A stretch of 64,000 nucleotides of DNA from Mesostigma viride (lineage: Eukaryota > Streptophyta > Mesostigmatophyceae > Mesostigmatales > Mesostigmataceae). Position 1 is the first letter of the stretch, and each line of letters begins with the position of its first letter. The notes under the pieces were generated by a model. That model saw only the letters and a list, made by a program, of their open reading frames with translations, did no database searches and was not told where the DNA came from. Shown here piece after piece: positions 12,601 through 22,129 of the stretch. The stretch covers positions 974,949 through 1,038,948 of the forward strand of contig RPFO01000086.1 of assembly GCA_009746045.1 (NCBI GenBank), given 5' to 3'. Both the position numbers and the translations under genes were made by a program.

Positions 12601-14006
12601 ATCCGATCTTCGCCAGCATGCCCAAGACGCCAGTGCCAGAGCAGGCTCGCCGGCCGCTCGATGGCCGTGGCAGCCATTGCCGCCTCGTCGCGCTCCGCAG
12701 GTAACACGTAGATGTTGTTCTGCAGCGCAATCTTGTGCGTCTCGTTGTCCAGCACCACTGTCTGCTCGGTGAGGTCGACTTTGTGGCCGTCCTTGGCGAG
12801 CTGCCCAGCTGATAGCAGTCGGGCGCTCAAGCCGGGCACGAAGAGCGCACCATTCAGGTGCACATGCTGGTTGGGCAGTTTGAGCCGAATCGTGCCCACT
12901 CCCGTCGCGCGAAGACGTCCTCCTGATCCGACGATGTTCCTAGTGGTGGGGGTGAGGGACACAAAGTCAGTGCGGCATGGGGACATGTGGCTGCTTGCAG
13001 CGGAGTCCAGAACCCAGGCAGGGGGCTTGGGGCTATACTGCGTGAGTGCAGCAGCCTCCTGCGACGGCGCCGACTCGGCGATGGTGGTGAAGACGAAGCC
13101 CTCCGGCAGCTCCGCGGCCTCCTGGGTGTTGTTGGCCACGCTTCCGCCAGGTGAGGTCTCCTTCTTGGTCGCTTGGTTGCCCCTCCTGCGCTGGTTGCCC
13201 CGCCGTCCTTGGTTCTTGCTTCGTGGCTTGAGCTGGGAGTTCTTTTGCCAGCACTGGGTCTCCGCATGCCCACTCCTGTTGCAGTAGGCGCAGTGCTTCC
13301 TCTCACCACCCTTGTTGGCAGTGTGGAAAGCTTGACCTTGGGCTGGCTCCTCCTTGGTAGCTTGAGAAGGCCGTCCTCCCAGCAGCATGTCCTCCGCCTC
13401 CAGCAGCGCAGCCTTGACCTCCTCCAAGCTGTCCTCCTCTTTGAAGTGCGCTGAAATCAGGGCAGGGCGATATCGGTCAGGCAGGCCGCTCTTGAGGATA
13501 GCCGCAAAATCTTGGTCGCTCATGACGCCTCCCACCGCACGGTAGTCCGCCAGCAGCAGCAATCCACGTAGGATATACTGCCCCATGGTCTCCCCAGGCT
13601 TCATTTGCAGCCGGTGAAGCTGAATCCTGAGGTCCATGCGGTGACTCTTGGTGAGCTTTTGTTGCTCGTAGACCTCCCTCAGCGTCTTGTAGAGCTTGCT
13701 GCCAGATTGGTCTGGCACGAGCGATAGGATGCGCCTCGCTTCTCCCACAAGTGCAGCTGAGATGACAAGGCCAACAGCTTGGTCAGCCTTGCGGTCCTGC
13801 CTGGTGCCCAGCAGGACGTCCTTAACCTCATAGAAGGAACAGAAACCCTCAAGAGATGTCTTGGTCTCCTCCCAGCCACGTAGGCTTGTGCCATCGAATT
13901 TCAGCACCATCTTGGAGCACACATTCAGCATAGGAGTGTAGTCGACGTCGCTTGCCATGGAGCTTGTAGCTGGGCTGGGTTTCTTGGTGGTCTTCTTGGA
14001 GCTCAT
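9663..14006 (-). CDS. Copia gag-pol polyprotein
   Basis: One uninterrupted 1447-residue frame. In order: a UBN2-type gag domain (residues about 30-210); a CCHC zinc knuckle (CAYCNRSGHAETQCWQK, about 243); an aspartic protease with LDSAASSHM (about 340); a GAG-pre-integrase HWRLGH block with HHCC zinc residues (about 470); the integrase DDE core (SDILG, RTDND and an ENGVAERLWG-type Glu); a reverse transcriptase with HVDDI as the YVDD equivalent (about 1150); and RNase H (DADWGN, SSCEAEYIA, DNTGAV). The order PR-IN-RT-RH is diagnostic of Ty1/copia. The start ATGAGCTCC lies 19 bases inside the 5' LTR. No stop or frameshift is seen, which fits a young copy. Confidence 0.95.
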   Translation of the reverse strand: MSSKKTTKKPSPATSSMASDVDYTPMLNVCSKMVLKFDGTSLRGWEETKTSLEGFCSFYEVKDVLLGTRQDRKADQAVGLVISAALVGEARRILSLVPDQSGSKLYKTLREVYEQQKLTKSHRMDLRIQLHRLQMKPGETMGQYILRGLLLLADYRAVGGVMSDQDFAAILKSGLPDRYRPALISAHFKEEDSLEEVKAALLEAEDMLLGGRPSQATKEEPAQGQAFHTANKGGERKHCAYCNRSGHAETQCWQKNSQLKPRSKNQGRRGNQRRRGNQATKKETSPGGSVANNTQEAAELPEGFVFTTIAESAPSQEAAALTQYSPKPPAWVLDSAASSHMSPCRTDFVSLTPTTRNIVGSGGRLRATGVGTIRLKLPNQHVHLNGALFVPGLSARLLSAGQLAKDGHKVDLTEQTVVLDNETHKIALQNNIYVLPAERDEAAMAATAIERPASLLWHWRLGHAGEDRIKRLAAIPESNLFSRRLSSPGCPSCPAGFIKRRSFSPGQLRSTVPRAKLHSDILGPMQPAIGGARYMLGFTDDATRWRWCFPLRHKDEAVDALQQLLAREIRPFYNGSILLRTDNDAVFTGQAWRAVCAEHRVHQEFSSPYTPEQNGVAERLWGLAMGMTLAMLTHAGLPKGFWALAFNCAVYILNRLPSSSNPGGATPHFLLTGRNADLSNLRIFGCPAFYRVEGPRGKLEAKALPGIFVGYDLESPAYLIYRPESKDVIRRLHVTFNEAWRNGAMPTPAPLLESSAALEETSPTDLPAVAEVQPNSLAEPSGPVTRSQARFLDATRRDIPEELRHEGADAPSPDAVNVPSPRPVPEALDGAPNFSQPVLTTDDVSPSDARELSAGPPVTATSSAARLQSTISALRRNPAGNVAMATADELMFCGSTREPLAMEITTYAPPVTVSPKWARFFPHYQSVRDLFDTVHFTGSDVSLPVSFTEANNSPEWRAAMLSEINSIRDHAVYSLVSPRTLPAGAKVLPSRWVFAVKSDGRHKARFVVKGFAQREGIDFNEVFSPTVRASTVRLALALAVTSGFTVKQLDVRTAFLYAPLQEDVFVRPPTGFEERDANGDVLVWKLHRSLYGIKQAPRNWHKTFRAHLLSDGAIQSQIDACLYYYPSSRGFVFVHVDDILAAHPSPSWLASWSRRLANTFQITESDNPSLFLGVSLTIDPASRSLTMHQRPYIEAIAARFGLSTPHPVHTPIVPGSPRREGGMCDAPNHQLFQQIVGALMYAATWTRPDIAFAVNQLAQCMQAPTEGDLELAKRLVRYLVHTKDLGLRYGGQGGLEGWTDADWGNCPETRRSVSGNVVMFRGAAVEWCSRKQHVTALSSCEAEYIAASSVTQLVLPLRHMLGELGHPVQGPTPVFCDNTGAVALARDPVHPKRTKHIDVRFHFIREKVEGGLIAMKHCPGEDMLADLLTKALSRARFTALRGKLMST

Positions 14007-14210
14007 GAAGATTCCTCCGATACCATGTTGGAAAGGTAGAGGAAACTAATGGGTTTTACACAATGCCTTGTGCTTGGCCTTGTTACCCTTGCACCTTGCA
14101 GGTGATGAAAGACTGAGCTTGAAGACAATGGAAGAGAGACCAGAAAAAGAGTTTTATTTCTTAGGCTGAGAGGTTAGGAAAAGAGGTACCTGGCCTTAGG
14201 AGCCAGTTTC

Positions 14211-14218
14211 TTTTTATA
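14211..14218 (-). promoter_or_regulatory. TATA box of the copia 5' LTR
   Basis: Minus-strand TATAAAAA within GGTATAAAAAGAAACTGG. It stands about 55 bases upstream of a minus-strand AATAAA (14153-14158), the usual order of promoter and polyadenylation signal around the R region. The same pair sits at 9043-9050 and about 8985-8990 in the other LTR. Confidence 0.7.
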
Positions 14219-14464
14219 CCTTTCTAGCTAGGAAGGATGACATCAGATGCTGATGTCATCATAGAAGCTTGTAGAAACATCTAAGCATATTCCCAGCATA
14301 TTCTCAGTATATTCCAGGAATATTCCTGGTATATTCCTAGAACATTCCAAGGTCATTCTAGAAAGGTTCTAATGAGCTGGCATGACAGTTGATTGCCAAA
14401 TGTCCTCTGAACAATGTGCCACATCTAATGCTTAATAAAGTGACACATGGTTTCTACTTGGAAT

Positions 14465-14592
14465 GACAAGTGTAATCCAATGAGTCTATCCACTTGTCAG
14501 TCAATGGAATGCAACACTTGTCACTATGAGCTTCCAACACATGTCAGCTCATGGAATGGACACTTGTCTACCAAAGAAGTACACCACTTGTC
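14465..14592. promoter_or_regulatory. CACTTGTC octamer cluster in U3
   Basis: CACTTGTC occurs at 14491, 14515, 14561 and 14585, and inverted (GACAAGTG) at 14465. That is five copies in under 130 bases upstream of the TATA box in transcript orientation, with related ACATGTC near 14540. Repeated U3 octamers commonly act as enhancer sites. No factor is assigned. Confidence 0.5.
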
Positions 14593-14803
14593 AAGCATGG
14601 AAGTGATGCTACTAGACCAACTCAGGTACAAGAGATCTATGGCCAAATATAGGACTATGGCACATGAACATTGATCAGCTCATTGAGAGCAATTCATCTA
14701 ACTTATCAGATCTATCAAATTCTCAGCCCTTGTGAAGTAAAACAAAGAAGAAGAAAGTCAGGCTGGAATATAGTGTGGGCAGGTGGGTATATGATCCCCA
14801 ACA

Positions 14804-15304
14804 GATGGATGGATGGATGGATGGATGGATGGATGGATGGATGGATGGATGGATGGATGGATGGATGGATGGATGGATGGATGGATGGATGGATGGATGG
14901 ATGGATGGATGGATGGATGGATGGATGGATGGATGGATGGATGGATGGATGGATGGATGGATGGATGGATGGATGGATGGATGGATGGATGGATGGATGG
15001 ATGGATGGATGGATGGATGGATGGATGGATGGATGGATGGATGGATGGATGGATGGATGGATGGATGGATGGATGGATGGATGGATGGATGGATGGATGG
15101 ATGGATGGATGGATGGATGGATGGATGGATGGATGGATGGATGGATGGATGGATGGATGGTTGGATGGATGGATGGATGGATGGATGGATGGATGGATGG
15201 ATGGATGGATGGATGGATGGATGGATGGATGGATGGATGGATGGATGGATGGATGGATGGATGGATGGATGGATGGATGGATGGATGGATGGATGGATGG
15301 ATTA
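14804..15304. repeat. (GGAT)n microsatellite, right part
   Basis: About 500 bases of GGAT units with a single GGTT variant near 15160, ending where an AATT microsatellite begins. It is continuous with 7386-8857 apart from the copia insertion, so the ancestral array was about 1.97 kb. Confidence 0.97.
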
Positions 15305-15945
15305 ATTAATTAATTAATTAAACTCGTGCTCCCGTTGGGGAGTCACGGAGCACCGAAGTGCTTTTAATCCCTGTGTGTGCACTACAGGAGAAAGGGCAGA
15401 GACCCCCAGTCTCCTTCATGCCAAAGGCATGCCACAGCTGCAATCGGGCGCGGCTAGCGAAAAGGACAGGCTAACGATCCGGCAAACTGTGGGTGCAATA
15501 AGACCCATGTGAGCATATCATAGCAAGGAGCGTGGGCAAGTAATCTGAACATAGCCAGGGCGTAGCATGGCTGTACTAGGACTAGGCTAAGGCTATGGCT
15601 GGTTGTGTACCGTGCGTTGGCGGCACGTGACTAGGTGTGTTGGCACAGCTAGGCATGGCTGCCTTAGCGGCAGTGACGCCAATGGTTACAAGCTAGGGCT
15701 ATTGCTATTCTAGCCCGCTGGGGGCGTCCACATCTTGTGGTTGATCATCAGGTCCCCGCCCCTCCAGTACACCTTGGGCTTCTGGGGGTCCTGCTTATGG
15801 CGGAGGTATTCCGGCCACAGGTCGCGTCGCTGCTGTTGCTGAGCGGGGGTGAGGTCGTCATCCAGCGTCCAGGTGAGGTCGTGCAACCGCTTGCGACGAG
15901 AGAGGAACCGCTGCTTATCCTCAGGGGAGGGGAAGGATGGATGGA
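15303..15945 (-). mobile_element. ORF1-only LINE fragment
   Basis: Minus-oriented copy almost identical to 60663-61330. It has an (AATT)n tail at 15303-15321, a 3' hairpin segment, about 350 bases of 3' UTR, then the last 75 or so codons of ORF1 (stop at 15710-15712, [19 protein letters not shown]). It ends abruptly inside ORF1 in a GGAT microsatellite. Near identity to the other copy indicates recent activity of the family. Confidence 0.85.
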
Positions 15946-15990
15946 TGGATGGATGGATGGATGGATGGATGGATGGATGGATGGATGGAT

Positions 15991-16022
<32 letters not shown>

Positions 16023-16035
16023 ATGGATGGATTGA
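15937..16035. repeat. (GGAT)n microsatellite
   Basis: About 100 bases of GGAT with GATATGGACGG and GATTGACGG variants. It joins the truncated ORF1-only LINE on its left to the LINE reverse-transcriptase remnant on its right, so it may mark a recombination or replication-slippage junction. Confidence 0.9.
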
Positions 16036-16040
16036 CGGAT

Positions 16041-18065
16041 TTTTATCCCCTATTCCTATGTTTTCTCACGTGTACGGCCTTATAAGCTTCGCCAATTCTG
16101 GGTAGGCCCGCATCGTGGGTAGGGAACCAAGGGTGCAGGTTGCTAACAAATACTGGCATGGCGGAGCGGACACGGAGATTCGGCTGGCAGACATCATCTG
16201 CGCAGACGACACCACCCTCTTCGAGGACACTGGCCGGGCACGTGCAGACATGGCTTGACTGCCTGGCTATCGAGGCCCGTGCAGTGGGGCTTAAGGTCAG
16301 CAAGAAGACAGAGCCCCTGCAGGCGGTTGGGCTCACCCACTCACCGCCACCCCTCTATATCTCCTCGACGGCTCTCGAGTCCTGTCTGTATCGGGACCGC
16401 GTCAAGCTGCTGGGCAGCCTGCTCCCCAGCTGCGAGGTTGATGTGGACCATCGCATCTCCCTCGCCTGGCACGCTTAACCCCTCAACCGTCCTCGTGCCG
16501 ATTTTCGACCACGAGTTTTTCTCGTGACTCAAAATCGGCACGAGTTTGTGCGCCCTGTAGGGATCTGGCGGGAAGGTTTTTTCGGGTAAAAATAGGACCG
16601 TTGGAAAGATCTAGATCTGCTCTTTCCGTAGGACACTTGAATGACCGTATCTGACCACCGGACCAGGGTGCAAACCCTGGTCAAAGTCAACAGGGTACTC
16701 TAAACTGGTGACTCAAAATAGTCACCAGTTATTTTGAGCATTTTCTTGCGGTTCCCTGGGTGAAACAAGACATGTAAGTGCTTGGATGTAGTGTTTGGGT
16801 ACAGTTGCAGTCCCCCCTGACATACTAGGGTGAAATCAAAGGTATACGTGGTCCATCATGCGTTGGTTGTGAAGCCCGTGCTCGCGGCACGCGCGTAGCC
16901 TTCTCCAAGCATATGCGGCAGTGCCTGATCAAATATGCGGCAGTGGTTATGGCAAGCGTTGGTGGCACCCTGGTTGGAATAGGTGTTAGCATGCATTTTT
17001 ACCAATATTCCATGCTTACCTATCATGTCCAGGTTCAAAACTGCACTAGAATGCTTGTTTTAGCCCCCCCAAAACTGGCGACTCAAATGAGTCACCAGTT
17101 ATTTTTAGCACTCTCTTGTGGGTCCCTGGGGCGGTTACAATTTTTAGTGTTGGTTACCCATCCTAACTTGTAAACCTATCTACAAAACCAACCCCAGGGT
17201 CAACTCATTGAGAAAAGAGGTCTATCACGCATTGTAAGAGTGTCACCGCACACACTCACCGTACCCCCCTGAGGGGGGGGCTATTTATAGAGCAGGGGGA
17301 CCTAGTACTAGGACCACCCACTATACCCCCAGGTGGGCCCTCATATGGGTATGCTTGGTTCCCAGTATGGTCTAGAAATAATAATTAGGTTGAATGGGGG
17401 CACCTGTGGCGTACTGTGCAACTGGTGACTCATCCTAGGCACGAGTCAGAGACGGTTGAGTTGGCCAGTACCGGGCCCTGTGGCGCAAGCCCCTGGGCAA
17501 GATCGAGAAACAGGACCTGTTCAAGGTCCTCGTCCTTCCTGTTCTCACGTATGATGGGGCCGAGACGTGGACCCTCACCGCCGACCTGGCCCGCACGCTG
17601 GACGGCGCGGTCACCAACATGCTGCGTTCCATTTTCAGAGTAGGATATGCTGCTCATGTCCGCAACGAGGACCTGTACTGACCAGCGCATGCCATATATC
17701 ACCAGCACCATTAAGCAGCGGCGCCTGCAGCTAGTAGGGCACTTAGCTCGCACCAACCAGGTAGACACCTCACGTGCCCCCCCCGCAGGACCGGCGACCA
17801 GCTCAGCCTGGCCGGCACCTCCTGACCGACGTGGGCCGCCGGCCCAGTGATGTTAGACGTCGCAAGGCCCGCACCTTCAAAGAACACTGCTAGTAGAGGA
17901 CATGGGGGCCTCTCCGTGATTTGGACGCAGATGATGGACAAGGCCGGCCAAGAGGGCCCAGCAGGTCATAGAGGACAACGAGCCCCCCCGGCCTGTGGGG
18001 AAGCGCCCGCGTGCGCAAACCTGCGGGACGGGCGGGCACCGACCGGACGCCAGACAGCCGGCTAG
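16041..18065 (+). pseudogene. LINE ORF2 reverse transcriptase remnant
   Basis: Frames can be followed through LADIICADDTTLFED (about 16183-16225), which carries the catalytic Ala-Asp-Asp of reverse transcriptase motif C, and then GLKVSKKTE. After the insertion they continue with PLGKIEKQDLFKVLVLPVLT, AETWTLT and RRLQLVGHLART, typical of the C-terminal part of RTE/CR1-like or Jockey-like ORF2 proteins. Several frame changes and the large insertion make it inactive. Confidence 0.75.
16482..17460. mobile_element. 979-bp inserted element with short terminal inverted repeats
   Basis: The termini are CTCAACCGTC and GACGGTTGAG, a perfect 10-base inverted repeat, and the insert interrupts LINE ORF2 coding sequence. 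Inside are a hairpin near the left end (GTGCCGATTTT ... AAAATCGGCAC), two related blocks (GACTCAAAATAGTCACCAGT near 16711 and ACTCAAATGAGTCACCAGTT near 17083), and no coding frame. It is probably a non-autonomous DNA transposon. No clear target duplication is visible, so the class is unassigned. Confidence 0.6.
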
Positions 18066-18255
18066 TCCCCTACTAGGGCAGCGTGAGGCTGTCTAGATAG
18101 ATGTTGTAGTTAGAATGCTGTTAGATAGATGTCGTAGGTAGCTGATGTAGATAGATTAGACCGGTAGGACTGTTTGCACCCATCCATCCATCCATCGGGG
18201 TTAATGCTCCGTGACTCCCCAACGGGAGCACGAGTCTAATTAATTAATTCTGGCG

Positions 18256-18893
18256 AACCTAACGGTTCTTCCGACAATAATTGGCTCCGCCAGACTGTAG
18301 AGATTACTGTAATACCGACAGACCGTGGCCTTGTGGCCTGTGGGGTCTCCGGCTGCCGGCTGCTGAAAGCGTCGCCCGGAAGATTCCTGGTCTAGAGAAA
18401 ATCCCCCCCCCACGGGGCTGCGGCCGGCAAAGGATTCGTACGGACAACAGCGTTATTCTCTACGGCATGGACCAGTCAGATGCGTCCAGCAAGACAGCCA
18501 GATATTTCGCGGGTGTCGAATTCCGGCACGTGGCATCGTTTGCCATTCATGTCGCCGGTCACACGAACTGGTACACGGACTTTTTCAGTGAATGGAGGAC
18601 CTCGGGGCTGAGCCACAACGTTTGCGTCATGCAGAATTTTGCCGCTGCTGTTTAGCCGCTGCTGTCGGGCAAAGCTGTGAAAGCAATATCAGGTAGCGCA
18701 TTTCTGGATTCCTGAAGTCGAGTTGCACAAAAGCCCTGCACCTAGTCGAAGAGCCAAGAACTATAATAGTGATTTGTAGTCTTCCCCCCCAAAGCAGGAA
18801 TCGTATCGCCCCAGGGAACAGCCTGCGTTTCCGATTTGCCCCGTTTGTTAGCCACCAAACTCGCCAGAGCAGTTTGTTCTATCACATTAAGGT
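18256..18893. other. Upstream region of the PLAC8-like gene
   Basis: No repeat or coding frame is recognised. The 375-base open frame at 18281-18655 has no family resemblance. The 3' portion presumably holds the promoter and 5' leader of the gene starting at 18894. I see no convincing TATA box. Confidence 0.4.
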
Positions 18894-21800
18894 ATGGGAC
18901 TGATGGGAGTCGACGAACAAGGCACTTCGCAGAGGGAGCCACTTAACCCTCAGCCGCAGAACCCTCCATGGCCAACCTCGAATGGAAGCGTACCCGGCCC
19001 CGCAGGGCAGCAATGGCAAACCTCGAATGGAACCGTAGCCGGTCCCCCAGGGCAATGGTTCGTAACACCGTATCCGTTTCCTGCGTAATTGCATCTCTTT
19101 TCTTTTCCAAGGTCTCCTTCGGCATCTCAATTGCACGGGTTTTGCGACTTCTTATCTCCTTAAACAGGTCGACTAGCTGCGCAGATGTCTGCGACGACGG
19201 CCTCTTCAAGTGCTGCATGTCCTTTTGGCTCCCGTGCGTCACTTTCGGCCAGAACGCTGAAATTGTCGACGGAACTTCTTGTGGCGTAGCCGGTTTGCTC
19301 TTCGCGGCTCTGGCATATGTCGGGTGCGTTCAATTGGTTTTTGTTATTTTTGCGACGCATGGTAGTTTGCTTTTTTACAGGTGGACGCGCTACGGCTGCA
19401 TGTTCTCTCTGTTACATGTTTGGCAACACGTGTCACGTAGGTTCAGGCAGGCTCTCTATTGTTGGAAGGGTCCAGCCTTGATGCTTCACTTGTTCCCCTC
19501 CTCCCCGGCATACAAGCGGCTTGTGATCCATCTGAGTGGGAGATTCCAAGTGGGGCATTTCTGGGTGGAGAGGTGCATGGATATATACGTACTTTTGGTG
19601 GTCAATTATACACCAGACGGATTCGCCCGTGAAGACTCCATGCACACCCTACGGTCCATTTCTGTGTCACCCATTTGTGTAAAACCACTCGTTTCTGCAA
19701 ATTGCTGGGTGCCATGTCAGCTACGGGACTAGACATGGGAGGACCGATGCAGGCTGTTTTCAGCGTTGAGAATGGTGGAGGCCGGCTAACTGTCATGTCC
19801 ACTCCAGCTAATTGTGGGTTCCGCCATGCTGTGTTCTATTAATAGCCATAGTGAAGGGGCATGGCAGGAAACTGGCACCTGTTTGCACGCCAGTGTGCCA
19901 TGCCGCTACATGTGTGCAATCTTGTGCAAAGTAGCAATGTCTTGACCACCCACACCCACGTACCCCCACCCACCCACCCACCCACCCACCCACCCACCCA
20001 CCCACCCGCCCGCCCGCCCACCCGCCCGCCCGCCCGCCCGCCCGCCCGCCCGCCCGCCCGCCCGCCCCCGCCCGCCGCGCCCGCCCGCCCGCCCGCCCGC
20101 CCGCCCGCCGCCCGCCCGCCGCCCGCCCGCCCGCCCGCCCGCCGCCGCCCGCCCGCCCGCCCGCCCGCCCGCCCCGCGCCGCCCGCCCGCCCGCCGCCCG
20201 CCGCCCGCCCGCCCCGCGCCGCCCGCCCGCCCGCCCGCCCGCCGCCCGCCCGCCCGCCCGCCCGCCCGCGCGCCGCCCGCCGCCCGCCCGCCCGCCCGCC
20301 CGCCCGCCCCCCGCCCGCCCGCCGCCCGCCCCGCCCGCCGCCCCTGACCGACCGACCGACCGACCGACCGACCGACCGACGACCGACCGACCGACCGACC
20401 GACCGACCGACCGACCGACCGACCGACGACCGACCGACCGACCGACCGACCGACCGACCGACCCCGACCGACGACCGACCGACCGACCGACCGACCGACC
20501 GACCGACCGACCGACCCCGCCCGCCCACTGACCCACCCACCCACCAACCCACTCACCCACCTTCCAGCCAGTCAACCGACCAATCATGGCTTCCTCTATA
20601 CAGCAGCCTGGTCTTGGGCTCCTGTAACATGGCCATGAATTAATTCAGAGCACTTAGACTGCGTCATGTGGCCGTGCGTGTGGATATTTCCTTAGCTTTC
20701 ACCCCATGTCGGGCACATGCATGCGGCATTGTCCATTCTACGCACACAGCAGTTCATGTAATGTATGCGTGTTGCTGTCGCTGCTCAACGGGTGCGCTTG
20801 CTAACGGGTACATCCCCATTACCATCTCAACATACCAAACCATGTGCTTGTCTCCGCGGGTGGCAGCATACCCTGCGTCTACACCTTTGGCTTCCGCTCC
20901 AAGATCCGCGAACGGTTTGGCATCCCTGGGTCACCCGCAGGCGACTTCTGCCTGCACTGCTGGTGCGGCCCCTGCGCCTACCTGCAGGAGGCCAGGGAGC
21001 TGAAGGTACGGGCCAGGGTGGTGGCTGCCAGGCTTGCTGTGGCTTGCTAGTGCACATGATACACGGGGGGGGGGTGGAATTACCTGAAAACCAAGTGTTT
21101 GAGCTTGTTTATCGAATGGATTACTAGGTCATTTGATGCTTCGTTTTCCCCGTTGGAGGCATGCAAACCCCACCAAGGGGCACGGCTCGCTTCACCTTGT
21201 GCCATAGCACACATATAATAAATGTGTGAGTTAAGGATCTATCCATGTGGGCCTCTCTGCGTGCCCCAAGAGCAGGTTTGGGCAGCTAGAATTGTTGAAA
21301 ACGAGAAAAACGGCGTCGGCCTCAGCGACCTTGTTGCATGAAGGTAGGGTGGATGTAGGTTGTAAGCAGCGAAGATCCACGCAGGTGATCCCCCAGCGAG
21401 GGGCAGGATTTACCCGTGCTAGAGGGAGAGAGCAGGATGAGATGCTGGTGGTCGCCTTGTGGCAAGCACGTTGGATCTAGTGACACATGGTTGGGTCTGC
21501 ACACAGGACGGATAGGAGCGGTCGTGATGGATCGCGTGACCTAAGATGCTAGGCATGGGGGTCCAACCGCTAGGCTGAGGCATTTTGTGAACGGTATCGA
21601 TCCATGGAGAGGGGGGGGGGGGGGGGGGGGGGAGGGGGAGGGGGAGGGGGGTGGCGTCGGGGATGCGGTCGGGGATGGGGTCGGGGATGCGGTCGGGGAT
21701 GGGGTCGGGGATGCGGTCGGGGATGGGGCCGGGAATGGGGTCGGGGATGGGGTCGGGGATGGGGTCGGGGATGGGGTCGGGGATGGGGTCAGGGATGAGG

Positions 21801-22121
21801 ATGGGGTATGGGAGTTGTAACATTTGTTTTTTACAGAGTAACAAATTGTTGTTGCAAATGGTTTTAGCAGAGGCTACCTCAGTGGCGTGCAGATGAAGGA
21901 ACACTGATCTCACGTGCTTGTCCGGCATCCGTCCCCTTGATTGCCTCCTGTCGCAATCCCAGGTCCACGGGATGGTGTCGCGCAACTCCCTCAACCCAGT
22001 ACCGGTGACGTACATGGCTCCGCCGGTGCAGATAATGGCGCCCAGTGCTCCCCCGTACCCCCAGCAGGGGTACCCCGTTACTTACTTCCAGCAGCCCCTA
22101 CCAACGCCACCACCCCAATAG
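18894..22121 (+). CDS. PLAC8-family (cysteine-rich) protein, four exons
   Basis: Exons 18894-19084, 19168-19323, 20867-21005 and 21963-22121 join in phase (645 bases, 214 residues). All introns are GT-AG (GTAATT, GTGCGT, GTACGG donors; CAG acceptors). Exon 1 gives a Pro/Gln/Gly-rich N-terminus with two TSNG-containing repeats. Exon 2 carries the PLAC8 signature [20 protein letters not shown] and a hydrophobic stretch. Exon 3 carries [13 protein letters not shown] then [20 protein letters not shown]. Exon 4 is a Pro/Gln-rich tail ending PTPPPQ. PLAC8 proteins are small membrane-associated proteins linked to metal tolerance, calcium flux or cell size in plants and algae. The specific role here is unknown. 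This is the only confident host gene in the window. Confidence 0.88.
19966..20540. repeat. Compound (CCCA)-(CCCG)-(CCGA) microsatellite in intron 2
   Basis: About 40 bases of CCCA, then about 330 bases of CCCG with slips, then about 180 bases of CCGA, then decayed CCCA. The three tetramers differ by single bases, suggesting successive spread of point variants. It lies inside PLAC8 intron 2. All long open frames over it are repeat artefacts. The minus strand is G-run rich. Confidence 0.95.
21608..21812. repeat. G-rich minisatellite in PLAC8 intron 3
   Basis: A run of GGGGGAGGG is followed by about ten units of GGTCGGGGATG(C/G) (12-base period) up to about 21800. It is non-coding and lies within intron 3. 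Confidence 0.9.
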
Positions 22122-22129
22122 ATTGACCT

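Larger units (their letters stand above)
8858..14803 (-). mobile_element. Complete Ty1/copia LTR retrotransposon
   Basis: A full-length element in minus orientation. LTRs of 777 and 778 bases (TGTTGG...CCAACA) differ by about one base. The flanking target duplication is GATGG, drawn from the GGAT array. The primer-binding site next to the 5' LTR reads TGGTATCGGAG on the minus strand, close to the usual initiator-Met tRNA site. A purine tract (AAGGGGGG) precedes the 3' LTR. With one intact gag-pol frame this looks like a very recent, possibly still active insertion. Identical LTRs mean recency because both are copied from one template. Confidence 0.95.
14026..14803 (-). repeat. 5' LTR of the copia element
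   Basis: A 778-base LTR, the promoter-bearing one for the minus-strand transcript. U3 runs from 14803 downward and contains a cluster of CACTTGTC/GACAAGTG octamers. A TATA box and an AATAAA signal follow. The middle holds ATATTCC-rich palindromes (GGAATATTCC near 14318). Confidence 0.95.
16041..18255 (+). mobile_element. LINE copy with ORF2 remnant, interrupted
   Basis: Plus-strand non-LTR element retaining the second half of the reverse transcriptase and the C-terminal region, split by a 979-bp insertion at 16482-17460. It ends with CTCCGTGACTCCCCAACGGG, then an (AATT)n tail at 18234-18250, the same 3' end as the ORF1-only copies. This is the only copy in the window with ORF2 sequence. Confidence 0.8.

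Noticed and set aside
8858-15304. CRISPR-like array, considered because of regularly spaced repeats
   Set aside because: The repeats are continuous tetranucleotides or LTRs. There are no unique spacers and the sequence is eukaryotic.
18968-19732. Single 254-residue frame as an independent gene
   Set aside because: Only its 19168-19323 part matches PLAC8. The rest is intron sequence, and splice-joined exons explain it better.
19808-20643. Long Arg/Gly/Ser/Val- or Pro/Ala/Thr-repeat frames on both strands
   Set aside because: They come from the CCCA/CCCG/CCGA array, which lies in intron 2 of the PLAC8 gene.
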